64,000 nucleotides of DNA from DATAYA01 sp963754235. GTDB lineage: Bacteria; Pseudomonadota; Alphaproteobacteria; Acetobacterales; Acetobacteraceae. The stretch's first letter is position 1, and each line of letters opens with the position of its first letter. The notes below the pieces were generated by a model. It was not told the origin of the DNA. It saw only the letters and a list, made by a program, of their open reading frames with translations, and did not search any database. Shown in pieces: positions 1 to 11,705 of this stretch. The translations under genes and the position numbers were made by a program. The stretch is taken from assembly GCA_963754235.1 (NCBI GenBank), contig CAVWFK010000034.1, positions 124,001 to 188,000 of the forward strand, in the 5' to 3' direction.

Positions 1-2808
<2,808 letters not shown>

Positions 2809-2815
2809 CGGGTCG

Positions 2816-3739
2816 TCACGTCTCGCGCTGCGGCATTCCGTGCGGCACGACCGTGCTGATGATCGAGGCATCGAGCGCCTCGTACTCCGCATAGTCGATC
2901 GTCGCGTACAGCTCCGCACGCGTCTGCATCCGATCGATCATCGCCTGCGCGCCGCCGTCGCGGCGGATCGCGGCATAGAGCTCGCCTTGCGCGCGCGCGG
3001 CGACACGCAGCGCGCTCACCGGCCAGATCACCATGCGGTAGCCCATGCTCTGGAACTCGGCGGCGGTGAAGAACGGCGTGCGGCCGAACTCGGTCATGTT
3101 GGCGAGCAGCGCGACACCGGGCATCCGCTCGGCGAAGGCGCGGAACATCTCGGCCGAGTGAAGTGCCTCGGGGAAGATCGCGTCCGCGCCGGCCTTGAGA
3201 TAGAGGCGCGCGCGGGCAACCGCACCGTCCAGACCCTCGCTCGCCGCCGCGTCGGTGCGGGCGATGATCACCAGATGGCGGCGGGCGCGGGCGGCGGCAG
3301 CAATCTTGGCCGCCATGTCGCGCGCATCGGCAAGCTTCTTGTCGTTCAGGTGGCCGCATTTCTTGGGCAGCAACTGGTCCTCGATATGCACCGCACCCGC
3401 TCCCGCCTCCTCGAAGCTGCGCACCATGTGCATCACGTTGAGCGCCTCGCCGTACCCGGTATCGCCATCGACCAGCACCGGCAGGCCCGCGCGCGCCACC
3501 TGGCGGACAAAGAAGCACACCTCGTCCACGGTGATGACGCCAAGGTCGGGCAGCCCCATCGAGGCGCTCATGGCGGCGCCCGAGAGATAGAGCGCCTCGA
3601 AGCCCGCGCGCCGGGCCTGCAAGGCTGCGAGCCCGCTATGGGCGCCGGGGAGCTGCAGGATCTGCGCGCGCGCCAGCAGCGCCCGCATCCGCGCGCCGGC
3701 GGCCTCGGCGGGCAGGTCGGCGGCGACCAGGTAGGTCAC
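2816..3739 (-). CDS. prpB: Methylisocitrate lyase family protein (isocitrate lyase/PEP mutase superfamily)
   Basis: A 307-residue enzyme of the isocitrate lyase/PEP mutase superfamily, expected to cleave 2-methylisocitrate to pyruvate and succinate in the methylcitrate cycle. The catalytic loop KKCGH is at residues 126-130 (Cys128), and DGDTGYG near residue 91 is the metal and substrate loop. The GTG start overlaps the prpC stop by 4 nt (GTGA), so translation is probably coupled. The reading frame stays open far upstream, but that part is a shadow of prpC. Another C-C lyase of the superfamily cannot be excluded on sequence alone; the prpC neighbour makes PrpB the best reading. Confidence 0.85.
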   Translation of the reverse strand: MTYLVAADLPAEAAGARMRALLARAQILQLPGAHSGLAALQARRAGFEALYLSGAAMSASMGLPDLGVITVDEVCFFVRQVARAGLPVLVDGDTGYGEALNVMHMVRSFEEAGAGAVHIEDQLLPKKCGHLNDKKLADARDMAAKIAAAARARRHLVIIARTDAAASEGLDGAVARARLYLKAGADAIFPEALHSAEMFRAFAERMPGVALLANMTEFGRTPFFTAAEFQSMGYRMVIWPVSALRVAARAQGELYAAIRRDGGAQAMIDRMQTRAELYATIDYAEYEALDASIISTVVPHGMPQRET

Positions 3740-4890
3740 TCGCGGCGCTCGTCGATCGGCACGAATCGCAGATCCTCGGGACCGGTATAGTTCGCGGTCG
3801 GGCGGATGATCTTGCCGTCCTCGCGCTGCTCGATGACGTGCGCGGCCCAGCCGGAGGTGCGCGAGATCACGAACAGAGGCGTGAACATCAGGGTCGGCAC
3901 GCCCATCATGTGATAGGAGACGGCACTGAACCAGTCGAGGTTGGCGAACATCCGCTTCTCGCGCGCCATCACCGCCTCGATCCGCTCGGCCACCTCGAAC
4001 ATGCGCGCCGCCCCCGCGGCGCGTGCCAGGCGCCGCGCCACCTCCTTGATGATCTTGTTGCGCGGATCGGCGATCGTATAGACGGGGTGACCGAAGCCGA
4101 TCACGACCTCCTTCGCCGCCACGCGCCGGACAATGTCGGCCTCCGCCTCGCCGGCGGTGCGATAGCGGTTCTGGATCTCGAAAGCGGCCTCGTTGGCGCC
4201 GCCGTGCTTGGGGCCGCGCAGCGCGCCAATCCCCGCACAGATCGCGGAATACATGTCCGACCCCGTGCCGGCGACCACGCGGGCGGCGAAGGTGGAGGCG
4301 TTGAACTCGTGCTCGGCGTAGAGCACGAGCGAGGTGTGCATCGCCCGCACCCACTCCTCCGACGGAGGGTGGCCGTGCAGCAGATGCAGGAAGTGGCCGC
4401 CAATCGTCGCATCCTCGGTCTCGACCTCGATGCGCCGCCCGTTATGCGCGAAGTGGAACCAGTAGAGCAGCATCGAGCCGAGCGATGCCATCAGCCGATC
4501 GGCGATGTCGCGCGCGGCGGGCGCGTTGTGGTCCGGCGGCTCGGGCAGCGCGCAGCCGAGTGCGGAGACCCCGGTGCGCATCACGTCCATCGGGTGCGCC
4601 ACCGCCGGCAACGTCTCCAGCGCCTGCTTGACCGCGGCCGGCAGGCCGCGCAGCGCGCGCAGCTTGTCGAGGTAGGCGGCAAGCTCGGCGCGAGTCGGCA
4701 AGGTGCCGTGGACCAGAAGATGGGCGATCTCCTCGAAGCGGCAGGTCTCGGCGATGTCGAGGATGTCGTAGCCGCGATAGTGCAGGTCGTTGCCGGTGCG
4801 GCCGACCGTGCAGAGCGCCGTGTTGCCGGCCACGACGCCCGACAGCGCCACCGACTTCTTCGGCTTGTTCGGCGGCGGCGCATCATTCAT
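3736..4890 (-). CDS. prpC: 2-methylcitrate synthase (citrate synthase family)
   Basis: A 384-residue citrate synthase fold that condenses propionyl-CoA with oxaloacetate. Active-site landmarks are visible: His in GPKHGGANE, His in GFGHPVY and Asp in ANLDWFSA. The C-terminus (IIRPTANYTGPEDLRFVP) is of the 2-methylcitrate synthase type. The ATG at 4890 was chosen because a GGGAGGAG ribosome site sits just upstream and the family N-terminus begins there; the frame is open further upstream. It is the first gene of a two-gene prpCB unit. No prpD or acnD lies in the window, since gcvP follows directly. Confidence 0.9.
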   Translation of the reverse strand: MNDAPPPNKPKKSVALSGVVAGNTALCTVGRTGNDLHYRGYDILDIAETCRFEEIAHLLVHGTLPTRAELAAYLDKLRALRGLPAAVKQALETLPAVAHPMDVMRTGVSALGCALPEPPDHNAPAARDIADRLMASLGSMLLYWFHFAHNGRRIEVETEDATIGGHFLHLLHGHPPSEEWVRAMHTSLVLYAEHEFNASTFAARVVAGTGSDMYSAICAGIGALRGPKHGGANEAAFEIQNRYRTAGEAEADIVRRVAAKEVVIGFGHPVYTIADPRNKIIKEVARRLARAAGAARMFEVAERIEAVMAREKRMFANLDWFSAVSYHMMGVPTLMFTPLFVISRTSGWAAHVIEQREDGKIIRPTANYTGPEDLRFVPIDERRE

Positions 4891-5223
4891 GATCGTCTCC
4901 TCCCGGTCTGCGCCGCCTCGCGGCGGCGGCTGGTCTAACCCCGCCCCCGGCGCGCGGCAAGCCGCAGCGCGGCGCCACGGCACCGCTTCTCGGCCTCGTT
5001 TCTGCGCAGCAACACCGGCCCGCAATCGCACCCGTCCGGTTCATTTCTGCCGACGTTTCCACGCCAGCGGTGAAAAGTGGTGGCCTCCTTTGCCGAACAC
5101 GTGCGTATTATAGCTTGTCAAAAGTTCATTAGCCAGTGTCGACTTCACGACCGTATCCCCGCCGCGGCCGCGAAAACAAAAGGGAGCGGGACGACGCTCA
5201 ACCGGACTGTGAGGAGAATCGAA
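4891..5223. other. Divergent intergenic region between prpC and rpfF
   Basis: A 333 bp region that must hold the promoters of prpC (leftward) and rpfF (rightward). The prpC ribosome site is at the left end, and a GAGGAGAAT site lies just before the rpfF ATG. A TATTAT hexamer at 5106-5111 is a possible -10 for rpfF, but no well-spaced -35 was found. No convincing small gene is present. Confidence 0.4.
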
Positions 5224-6252
5224 ATGACGTTTCTGCATCGCGTGGCAAAACTGACCGTTCCCGGCGCGCACGGAACGGATTCGTGGCCGACAACGGGGCT
5301 CGCGGACAACTCGGCGCTCGACGTGCCGGAGAACGCCTCCGCGCGGTCGCTGATCGTCGGCGACCTCCGCTCAGCGGCCGAGATCGCCGCCTGCGCCTAC
5401 GCCGAGCTCGAGACCTTCATCACCGAAGAGGACCGCGCCTTCTGGTGCTTCATGAACCCGAGACCCCGGCCCAGCTTCACGCCGCAGCTGCTGCGCGATC
5501 TGGAAGCCATGCAGGACTGCATCGCCGGCCTGTTCGATCGCGGCACCACCGGGTACGGGCGGCCCTTCGACTACTTCATCCTCGGCTCGCGCAGCCCGGG
5601 CGTGTTCAACCTCGGCGGCGACCTCAACCTGTTCGTCGAGAAGATCCGTGCCCGCGACGGTGCCACCCTGCGCCGCTACGGCTATGCCTGCGTGGAGGCG
5701 GGGCATGCCAACCATCGCGGCTACGACAACGGCGTAATCACGATCGGGCTGATCCAGGGCGATGCGCTCGGCGGCGGCCTTGAATCGGCGCTGTCCTGCG
5801 ACGTGCTGATCGCCGAGCGGCAGGCCAAATTTGGCCTGCCCGAAGTGCTGTTCAACCTGTTCCCCGGCATGGGCGCCTATAGCTTCCTCTCGCGCCGGAT
5901 CGGCCCGATCAAGGCGGAGGAGATGATCATGAGCGGGCGCATCTACACCGCCGAGGAGATGCACGCGCTCGGCGTCGTGGACGTGCTGGCGGAGACCGGG
6001 GAAGGGCAGCGCGCCGTCTGCACTTATATTGCCAACAATCGGGCGCGCCGCAACGCGCATTCCGCGATCTACAAGGTGCGCCGTCGGGTGAATTCGGTCT
6101 CTCTCGAGGAGCTGCGCGACGTCGTCGATACGTGGGTCGAGGCGGCGCTGGCGCTGGAGGAGGCGGATTTGCGCAAGATGACGCGGATCGCGGCGGCGCA
6201 GGACCGCTTCCGCGCGCGCCAGACCGGCGCGGCGGCGATCGCCGCCGAGTAG
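5224..6252 (+). CDS. rpfF: RpfF-like DSF synthase (crotonase superfamily)
   Basis: A 342-residue crotonase-fold protein of the RpfF branch, which makes diffusible signal factor (cis-2-unsaturated fatty acids) from acyl-ACP by combined dehydratase and thioesterase action. The two catalytic glutamates fit E187 (LGGGLES) and E207 (LPEVLFN), 20 residues apart as in Xanthomonas RpfF. The stretch FNLFPGMGAYSF is a hallmark of the family. The protein has a longer N-terminus than the roughly 290-residue Xanthomonas enzyme. The ATG at 5224 follows GAGGAGAATCGAA; the frame is open upstream but without a good ribosome site. It ends 31 bp from the convergent RpfC-like kinase, which supports a DSF role over a plain enoyl-CoA hydratase. 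Confidence 0.88.
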   Translation: MTFLHRVAKLTVPGAHGTDSWPTTGLADNSALDVPENASARSLIVGDLRSAAEIAACAYAELETFITEEDRAFWCFMNPRPRPSFTPQLLRDLEAMQDCIAGLFDRGTTGYGRPFDYFILGSRSPGVFNLGGDLNLFVEKIRARDGATLRRYGYACVEAGHANHRGYDNGVITIGLIQGDALGGGLESALSCDVLIAERQAKFGLPEVLFNLFPGMGAYSFLSRRIGPIKAEEMIMSGRIYTAEEMHALGVVDVLAETGEGQRAVCTYIANNRARRNAHSAIYKVRRRVNSVSLEELRDVVDTWVEAALALEEADLRKMTRIAAAQDRFRARQTGAAAIAAE

Positions 6253-6283
6253 GGCGCGTGGTCCCGATGCGGGCGGCGGCGGA

Positions 6284-8830
6284 TCAGCCGCTGTCGCCCG
6301 ACCGCGCGCGGCGCTCGCGCGCTGCCGTCAGCAGGGCCTCGGCGGCGCGGTCGATTTCGGCTTCGAGCTGGGCCAGGTACTGCGCGCCGGCCGCCGCGAG
6401 CTGCTCGGCCGAGATCGTCTGCCACGGCTCGCAAAGCGCCGCGAGGCGAGCGGCACCGACATTGGCCGACCCGCTGCGCAGCGCGTGCGCCTGCGCCCGA
6501 AACGCGATCGCATCGCGCGCGGCGGCCGATTGGCGCAGCTCGGCGAGCAGGGTGCGCGTGTCGGAGAGGAACTCGTCGATCAGCTCGCGCAGGAAATCCT
6601 CGCCGCCCAGCGAGGCAAGGCTGGCCAGCGTGTTGGCATCGGCGAGCGGCATCTGCACGGTGCGAAACCGCGGGTGCGCCGCGATCGCCGTCACCGCCGC
6701 CTCTGTCTCCATCTCGTCCGATCTCTCGCCGGCATCGCGTGCCACCAGCCCGGCGATCGAGGACAGGAGCGCACGCGGCTCGATCGGCTTGATCAGGCAG
6801 GCATCCATCCCGGCATCCAGGCAGTGCTGTCGCGTCTGCGGCGTCGCGTCCGCGGTCAGCGCGATGATCGGCAGATGCGGCCGGCCCAGGGCGGTGACGC
6901 GATAGAGCTTCGCCGCCTCGATCCCGCCCATGCCGGGCATGTTGACGTCCAGAATCGCGAGATCGATCTGCTCCTCGCCCAATATGTCGAGCGCGCGCTC
7001 GCCGTCGTCGGCGAGCACGACCCGATGCCCGGCGCGCTCGAGGATCTTGGTCAGCACCTTCTGGTTGGTGCGGTTGTCGTCGGCGACCAGCACCGCGAGG
7101 CCGGTCACGGCCTCGGTTGGCGCCGCCTCGGACGTCTGAGTGGCGCCTTCGATCGCGTCTTCGGTCCGGACCGCCTCGCACACCCGCAGCGCCGTCTCCA
7201 GCGCCGCGTCGCTGACCGGCGTGGATAGGATCGTGGTGACAAGGTCCCGCTGCGCGGGCGGCGGCAGCCCGTCGAAGGGCTGGTCGCGCAGTTCGACCAA
7301 CCCGAGCGCGTCGCGCGCACGCAAGTCCGCGAAGGCGTGCGCCTGGGCGGCCGGACCGCGGGCGAAGGCGAGCAGGCAGCCGAGGGAAGCCTCGGCGGCG
7401 TCCAGCCGGGACGGATCGACCAGCTCGACCGTGGCGCCACGCTCGACCAGCCGGCCCAGCAGCGGCGCTGCGGTCTCCCGCCGGCCACCGAGGAAGAAGC
7501 AACGGGTCCCGTCGAGCCGTCCGCTCGCCGTCGCGGACGCCGTCCCCTGACCGCGCGCGAACGGCAACGTGAACCAGAAATTACTGCCGGCGCCGAGCTT
7601 GCTGTCGAGCCCGATCTGCCCGCCCAGCAGCAGCACCAGCTTCTGCGTGATCGCGAGGCCGAGACCGGTGCCGCCGTATTGGTGGATGATCGTCTCGTCG
7701 GCCTGCGTGAAGCTCTCGAAGATCCGGCCGCGCGCCTCCTCGGCGATGCCGATCCCGGTATCCGAGATTTCGAAGCGGAGCCGCACCCCCGCCTCGCCCT
7801 GCTCCGACGTGCCCTGCTCCGGGGCGTCCACCGCGATGCTCACCCCGCCCGATGCGGTGAACTTGACGGCATTGCTCGCCAAATTGAGCAGAATCTCCTG
7901 CAGCCGCCGCACATCGCCGTGCAACGCGAGCGGCGTGCGCGCGGCGACATGGACATTGAGGCGCAGCCCCTTCGCCCGTGCCTGCGCCAGCAGCATCCGG
8001 CGCAGCTCGCCCAGCAGTTGCGCGAGATCGAAATCCACCGTCGCGACCGGCGGCATTCGTCCGGCCTCGATGCGCGAGAGATCGAGGATGTTGTCGATCA
8101 GCCCGAGCAGGCTGCGCGCCGAAGCCATGATGGTCTGGCTCATGTCGCGCTGGTCGAGATCGAGATTGCTGCTGTCGAGCAGCGCGCCCATGCCGATGAT
8201 CGCGTTCAGCGGCGTCCGCAGTTCGTGGCTGACGCTGGCGAGGAACATCGACTTGGCCTGGCTCGCCTCCTCGGCCTGCTGGCGCGCCTGCGACAGCCGC
8301 CGGATCAGTGCCAACGCGTAGAGCGGCAGGATGAGCATCCCGAGCACGAGGCCGGTGGAAACCGACGGCAGGCGTGTCCAGAACGGTGTCGTCGCGATCA
8401 TCAGCCCGAATCCCGCGATCGCCGCGAGCATCGCGGCGAGCAGGAAGCGGGCGCCGAAGCGGAAGCCGTTGCCGAAGATCGTCCAGAGAAAGGCGGGGTA
8501 GAGCCACGCGGTGGCCGCGCCGCCGATATGCATCTCGAACGACACCGAGCCGATATCGAGCCCGAGCGCCGCCACCCGCCGCCAGAGTGCCGCCGCCGGG
8601 TGGATCGCCATGTCGGCCATCAGCAGCAGCCCGCCGCCGAGATAGAGGGCCGGGGCAGCGAGATGCCATTCCTGCATCACCCAGCCATGCGGCGCCGAAA
8701 ACGCATTGAACGCGAGCACCAGCACGCCGGCGATCAGCCGGTTGATCGCCATCTCGTGCTCGCGATCGGGCGGCAGCCGCAGTTGGCGGCCGCGCAAGGC
8801 GTCGCGCAGCCGCGCGCGCGTCGCTTTCAT
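6284..8830 (-). CDS. rpfC: RpfC-like membrane hybrid histidine kinase (TM-HisKA-HATPase-REC-HPt)
   Basis: An 848-residue sensor kinase. Hydrophobic segments fill residues about 31-175 with no large periplasmic domain, and the N-terminal stretch PDREHEMAINRL resembles RpfC. The kinase core has His202 in SHELRTP, Asn320 in the N box, and DTGIG and GGTGLGLAI in the ATPase. A receiver domain has Asp628 (AILDVNMP), and a C-terminal HPt domain has His782 (AHALRSGSANVG). This is the RpfC domain order. The start is 4 bp after the stop of the GGDEF-EAL gene, so the two are co-transcribed, convergent to rpfF. It is likely to sense the RpfF product and pass phosphate to the neighbouring receiver protein; that link is inferred. 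Confidence 0.88.
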   Translation of the reverse strand: MKATRARLRDALRGRQLRLPPDREHEMAINRLIAGVLVLAFNAFSAPHGWVMQEWHLAAPALYLGGGLLLMADMAIHPAAALWRRVAALGLDIGSVSFEMHIGGAATAWLYPAFLWTIFGNGFRFGARFLLAAMLAAIAGFGLMIATTPFWTRLPSVSTGLVLGMLILPLYALALIRRLSQARQQAEEASQAKSMFLASVSHELRTPLNAIIGMGALLDSSNLDLDQRDMSQTIMASARSLLGLIDNILDLSRIEAGRMPPVATVDFDLAQLLGELRRMLLAQARAKGLRLNVHVAARTPLALHGDVRRLQEILLNLASNAVKFTASGGVSIAVDAPEQGTSEQGEAGVRLRFEISDTGIGIAEEARGRIFESFTQADETIIHQYGGTGLGLAITQKLVLLLGGQIGLDSKLGAGSNFWFTLPFARGQGTASATASGRLDGTRCFFLGGRRETAAPLLGRLVERGATVELVDPSRLDAAEASLGCLLAFARGPAAQAHAFADLRARDALGLVELRDQPFDGLPPPAQRDLVTTILSTPVSDAALETALRVCEAVRTEDAIEGATQTSEAAPTEAVTGLAVLVADDNRTNQKVLTKILERAGHRVVLADDGERALDILGEEQIDLAILDVNMPGMGGIEAAKLYRVTALGRPHLPIIALTADATPQTRQHCLDAGMDACLIKPIEPRALLSSIAGLVARDAGERSDEMETEAAVTAIAAHPRFRTVQMPLADANTLASLASLGGEDFLRELIDEFLSDTRTLLAELRQSAAARDAIAFRAQAHALRSGSANVGAARLAALCEPWQTISAEQLAAAGAQYLAQLEAEIDRAAEALLTAARERRARSGDSG

Positions 8831-8834
8831 CCGG

Positions 8835-11015
8835 TCATGCTTCGTCGGTCCGTGCCCGCAAAGCGGCCCGGTCGGCCGCACGCTCGATGATGAAGCGCTC
8901 GAACTCGGCGCTGCCGATCGGTTTGCTGTAATAGTAGCCCTGCACTGCGTCGCAGCCTTCCTGGCGCAGCCACTCGATCTGTGCCGCAGTCTCCACGCCT
9001 TCGGCGAGCACCTCCAGCCCGAGGGCACGGGCCAGGCCGATGATCGCGCGCACGATCGCGATATTGTTCGAACCCGGATCGAGATCCGCGATGAAGGTGC
9101 GGTCGATCTTCAGCCGATCGACCGGCAGCCGGCGCAGCCGAGTCAGCGACGAGTAGCCGGTGCCGAAATCATCGACCGAGAGCCGCACGCCGCGGCCGTG
9201 CAGCTCCACCAGCCCCTCCAGCGCCGCGTCGGCGTGCTCGACCAGAATGCTCTCGGTGAGTTCGAGTTCGAGCAGGTCGGGCGGCAGGCCGGTGCTCTCC
9301 AGCACCTCGATCACCAGATCGCACAGGTTCTGACGCTGGAACTGCAGCGGCGAGAGGTTCACCGAGACCCGCACCGGCGGCATCTCCCCATGCAGCCAGC
9401 AGACCGCCTGGCGGCATGCCTCGTGCAGCACCCATTCGTTGGCGGCCAGGATCAGCCCGCTATCCTCGGCGACCGGCAGGAACGACGACGGACCGACCGC
9501 GCCCCAGCCCGGCCGGTGCCAGCGCAGCAGCGCCTCGGCGCCGATCACCTCGCCGCTGCGCAAATCCACCTGCGGCTGGTAGTAGAGGGCGAATTCCTGC
9601 CGCGACAGCGCGCGCCGGAGTGCCGTCTGCAGCAGCGCCTTTTCCTTGGCGTGGGAGAGCATGTCGCCGGCAAAGAATTCGCAGCCGTTGCGGCCGCTGA
9701 GCTTCACCCGATACATCGCGAGATCGGCGTTCTGCAAAAGCTCGTCGGGGTTGCGGCCGTCTTTCGGGTGCATGGCAATGCCGATGCTCGCCCCCGTCGT
9801 CAGGTCGCGGCCGTCGATCATGAACGGCTGTTCGAGGGCCGCGATGATCCGTTCGGCGAGCTGCTTGGCGTCGTCGGCGCTGCGTGCCTCGGTCTGCAGG
9901 ATCGCGAACTCGTCGCCGCCAAGCCGGGCGACGACGTTGCAGCCATGCACCAACTGCCGCAGCCGGTCGGCGATCGCCTTGAGCACCTGGTCGCCAAGAT
10001 GGTGGCCATAGGCGTCGTTGACATCCTTGAAGCGATCGAGATCGACGAAATGCAGGGCAAAGACCCGGTCGCCGCGCCGGCCGCGCGCCAACTCGTGTTG
10101 CAGCCGGTTGACCAGAAAGGCGCGATTGGGCAGCGCGGTCAGATGATCGTGATTGGCCAGGAACAACAGCCGCATCTCGGCCCGCTTGCGTTCGGTGATG
10201 TCGAGCGAGCTGGTCAGCACCCCGGAGACCCGCCCATCGGCATCGCGCAGCGGCGACTTCGTCGTGACGAAAGTGAGCGGGGAGCCGGTGCGATCGACGA
10301 TCTCCTCCTCAAAGCTCGGCAGCGCCTGGCCGGATTCGAGCACGATCCGGTCCAGCTCCCGGCTCTGCGCATCGCGCGCGTCCGCTGGCTGCTCGGGCGC
10401 CGGTGCCGCGGCGATGGCGTGCGCATCAAGGCCGGCCAGCGCCGCCTGATGGGCGTTGATGAAGATGCAACGGCCCTGGCGGTCGGTGGCGCTGATCAGG
10501 GCGGGGACCGTGTCGATGACCTGGGCCAGCTGCTCGCGGCTGTCGCGCAGCGCCTGGGCGTGGGAGAGCTCCGATGCCTTGAGCCGGTCCTCGAGCGCCA
10601 AGGCGCGGCGGCGGATGATCTTCTGCTGCCAGCTCAGTTTGAGCAGATTGCGCGCCCGGGTCTGGAACTCGGCGTGATCAACTGGGCTGTGCAGAAAATC
10701 GGTTGCCCCGGCGCGCAGCGCGTCAAGCCGGAAGCTGCGGTCGTGATAGGCGGTCAGGACCATGATCGGGACATCGGCGGCAAGCGGCAGTTGCCGCAAG
10801 CGGCGGACGAACTCGCCGCCGTTCATCTCGGGCATCTTGTAGTCGCTGACCACCAGATCAGCCGTATTGTCGGCCAGCCACGCCAGGGCCTCGTTGGCAC
10901 TCGCGAAAGCGTCCACCACCAGGCCTGGCTGAATCGCACCGGCAAGCTTGGACAAGATGGTACGGTTCGTCACCCGGTCATCAACAATCACAACGCGCGA
11001 CATGGCCAGTGACAT
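8835..11015 (-). CDS. Response regulator with REC-PAS-GGDEF-EAL domains (c-di-GMP turnover)
   Basis: A 726-residue cytoplasmic regulator. REC spans about residues 6-125 with Asp58 (VVSDYKMP), PAS about 155-280, then GGDEF at 366-370 and EAL at 494-496 (GAEALLRW), with DDFGTGYSS further on. Both the cyclase and phosphodiesterase signatures are intact, and no RxxD inhibitory site is visible before GGDEF. The ATG at 11015 was preferred to 11003 because AGGTGA lies 8 nt upstream. It is the promoter-proximal gene of the unit and takes the place that the HD-GYP protein RpfG has in Xanthomonas. Which activity dominates cannot be read from sequence. Confidence 0.92.
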   Translation of the reverse strand: MSLAMSRVVIVDDRVTNRTILSKLAGAIQPGLVVDAFASANEALAWLADNTADLVVSDYKMPEMNGGEFVRRLRQLPLAADVPIMVLTAYHDRSFRLDALRAGATDFLHSPVDHAEFQTRARNLLKLSWQQKIIRRRALALEDRLKASELSHAQALRDSREQLAQVIDTVPALISATDRQGRCIFINAHQAALAGLDAHAIAAAPAPEQPADARDAQSRELDRIVLESGQALPSFEEEIVDRTGSPLTFVTTKSPLRDADGRVSGVLTSSLDITERKRAEMRLLFLANHDHLTALPNRAFLVNRLQHELARGRRGDRVFALHFVDLDRFKDVNDAYGHHLGDQVLKAIADRLRQLVHGCNVVARLGGDEFAILQTEARSADDAKQLAERIIAALEQPFMIDGRDLTTGASIGIAMHPKDGRNPDELLQNADLAMYRVKLSGRNGCEFFAGDMLSHAKEKALLQTALRRALSRQEFALYYQPQVDLRSGEVIGAEALLRWHRPGWGAVGPSSFLPVAEDSGLILAANEWVLHEACRQAVCWLHGEMPPVRVSVNLSPLQFQRQNLCDLVIEVLESTGLPPDLLELELTESILVEHADAALEGLVELHGRGVRLSVDDFGTGYSSLTRLRRLPVDRLKIDRTFIADLDPGSNNIAIVRAIIGLARALGLEVLAEGVETAAQIEWLRQEGCDAVQGYYYSKPIGSAEFERFIIERAADRAALRARTDEA

Positions 11016-11237
11016 GGATTGGTTCACCTGTATCGGATGTCCTTGTAGCCTGGGTTCGAACACCTCCCGTTGTTGGGTTAGCCGATGGCTCGGTTAGCGC
11101 AAGGCCGATCGTCGCCCCAATGGGCGAACTGCATACTAGACTAATCCTTAGGGGAAGCCAATGATATGCTTGCTCCTCCGGTGTTTCTCGAGCCGCCTCC
11201 AAACCCCGATGCCGCCTGATCCGCGCCGGTCACGTTC

Positions 11238-11266
11238 TTGACACCTCCGGCGTGCGCCGGTAGCAA
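11238..11266 (+). promoter_or_regulatory. Candidate sigma-70 promoter of the F0 ATP synthase operon
   Basis: TTGACA at 11238-11243, a 17-base spacer, then TAGCAA at 11261-11266, 39 bases before the atpI ATG. The -35 is perfect, the -10 moderate and the spacing ideal. The rest of 11016-11305 carries the divergent promoter region of the GGDEF-EAL gene and no other gene. Confidence 0.5.
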
Positions 11267-11305
11267 GCCCATGCCTTCCGGCAAGGCTGCTTGCCTGGAG
11301 CGGAC

Positions 11306-11614
11306 ATGAGCAAGACCGAGGGTGGCGACGACGGCTCTTTCGAGAACCGGCTGCGCGCCGCCCGCAACAGGCAGGGGCTCGACGCTCCGCCACCCGGCGC
11401 CGATCCCCGATCCGACCCGCTAAGCGGCTCGGCCTGGTCGATCGCCCTGCGCGTGGGGGTGGAACTCGTCTCCGCGCTGGGGCTGGGGGTTGCGATCGGC
11501 TGGGCGCTGGATCGCTGGCTTGGCACCGGGCCGATCCTGCTCGCCGTGTTCGTGCTGCTGGGGGGCGCGGCGGGGATGCTCAACGTGTGGCGCGTGTTCG
11601 CGCCGCGCGGCTAG
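11306..11614 (+). CDS. atpI: ATP synthase protein I
   Basis: A 102-residue membrane protein with a charged N-terminal tail (about 45 residues) and two hydrophobic helices, the second containing GGAAGMLNVWRVF. AtpI is a non-essential factor linked to c-ring assembly and magnesium in F0F1 ATP synthases. The ATG follows GGAG at a 5-base spacing; a frame-open TTG five codons upstream is less likely. First gene of atpI-B-E-F'-F. Confidence 0.88.
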   Translation: MSKTEGGDDGSFENRLRAARNRQGLDAPPPGADPRSDPLSGSAWSIALRVGVELVSALGLGVAIGWALDRWLGTGPILLAVFVLLGGAAGMLNVWRVFAPRG

Positions 11615-11705
11615 GGCCGCCGCCGGCGTTTTGAGCTTGACGGCGTCTGGGCTTCACACGGGCGGCGGCGCGGGCCGCGTCCGGTGCGCGGGGGGACGGG
11701 ACAGA

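Noticed and set aside
2816..4354. 512-residue fusion of the prpC end with prpB
   Set aside because: The first 205 codons are prpC read out of frame; the GTG at 3739 overlapping the prpC stop gives the normal PrpB length.
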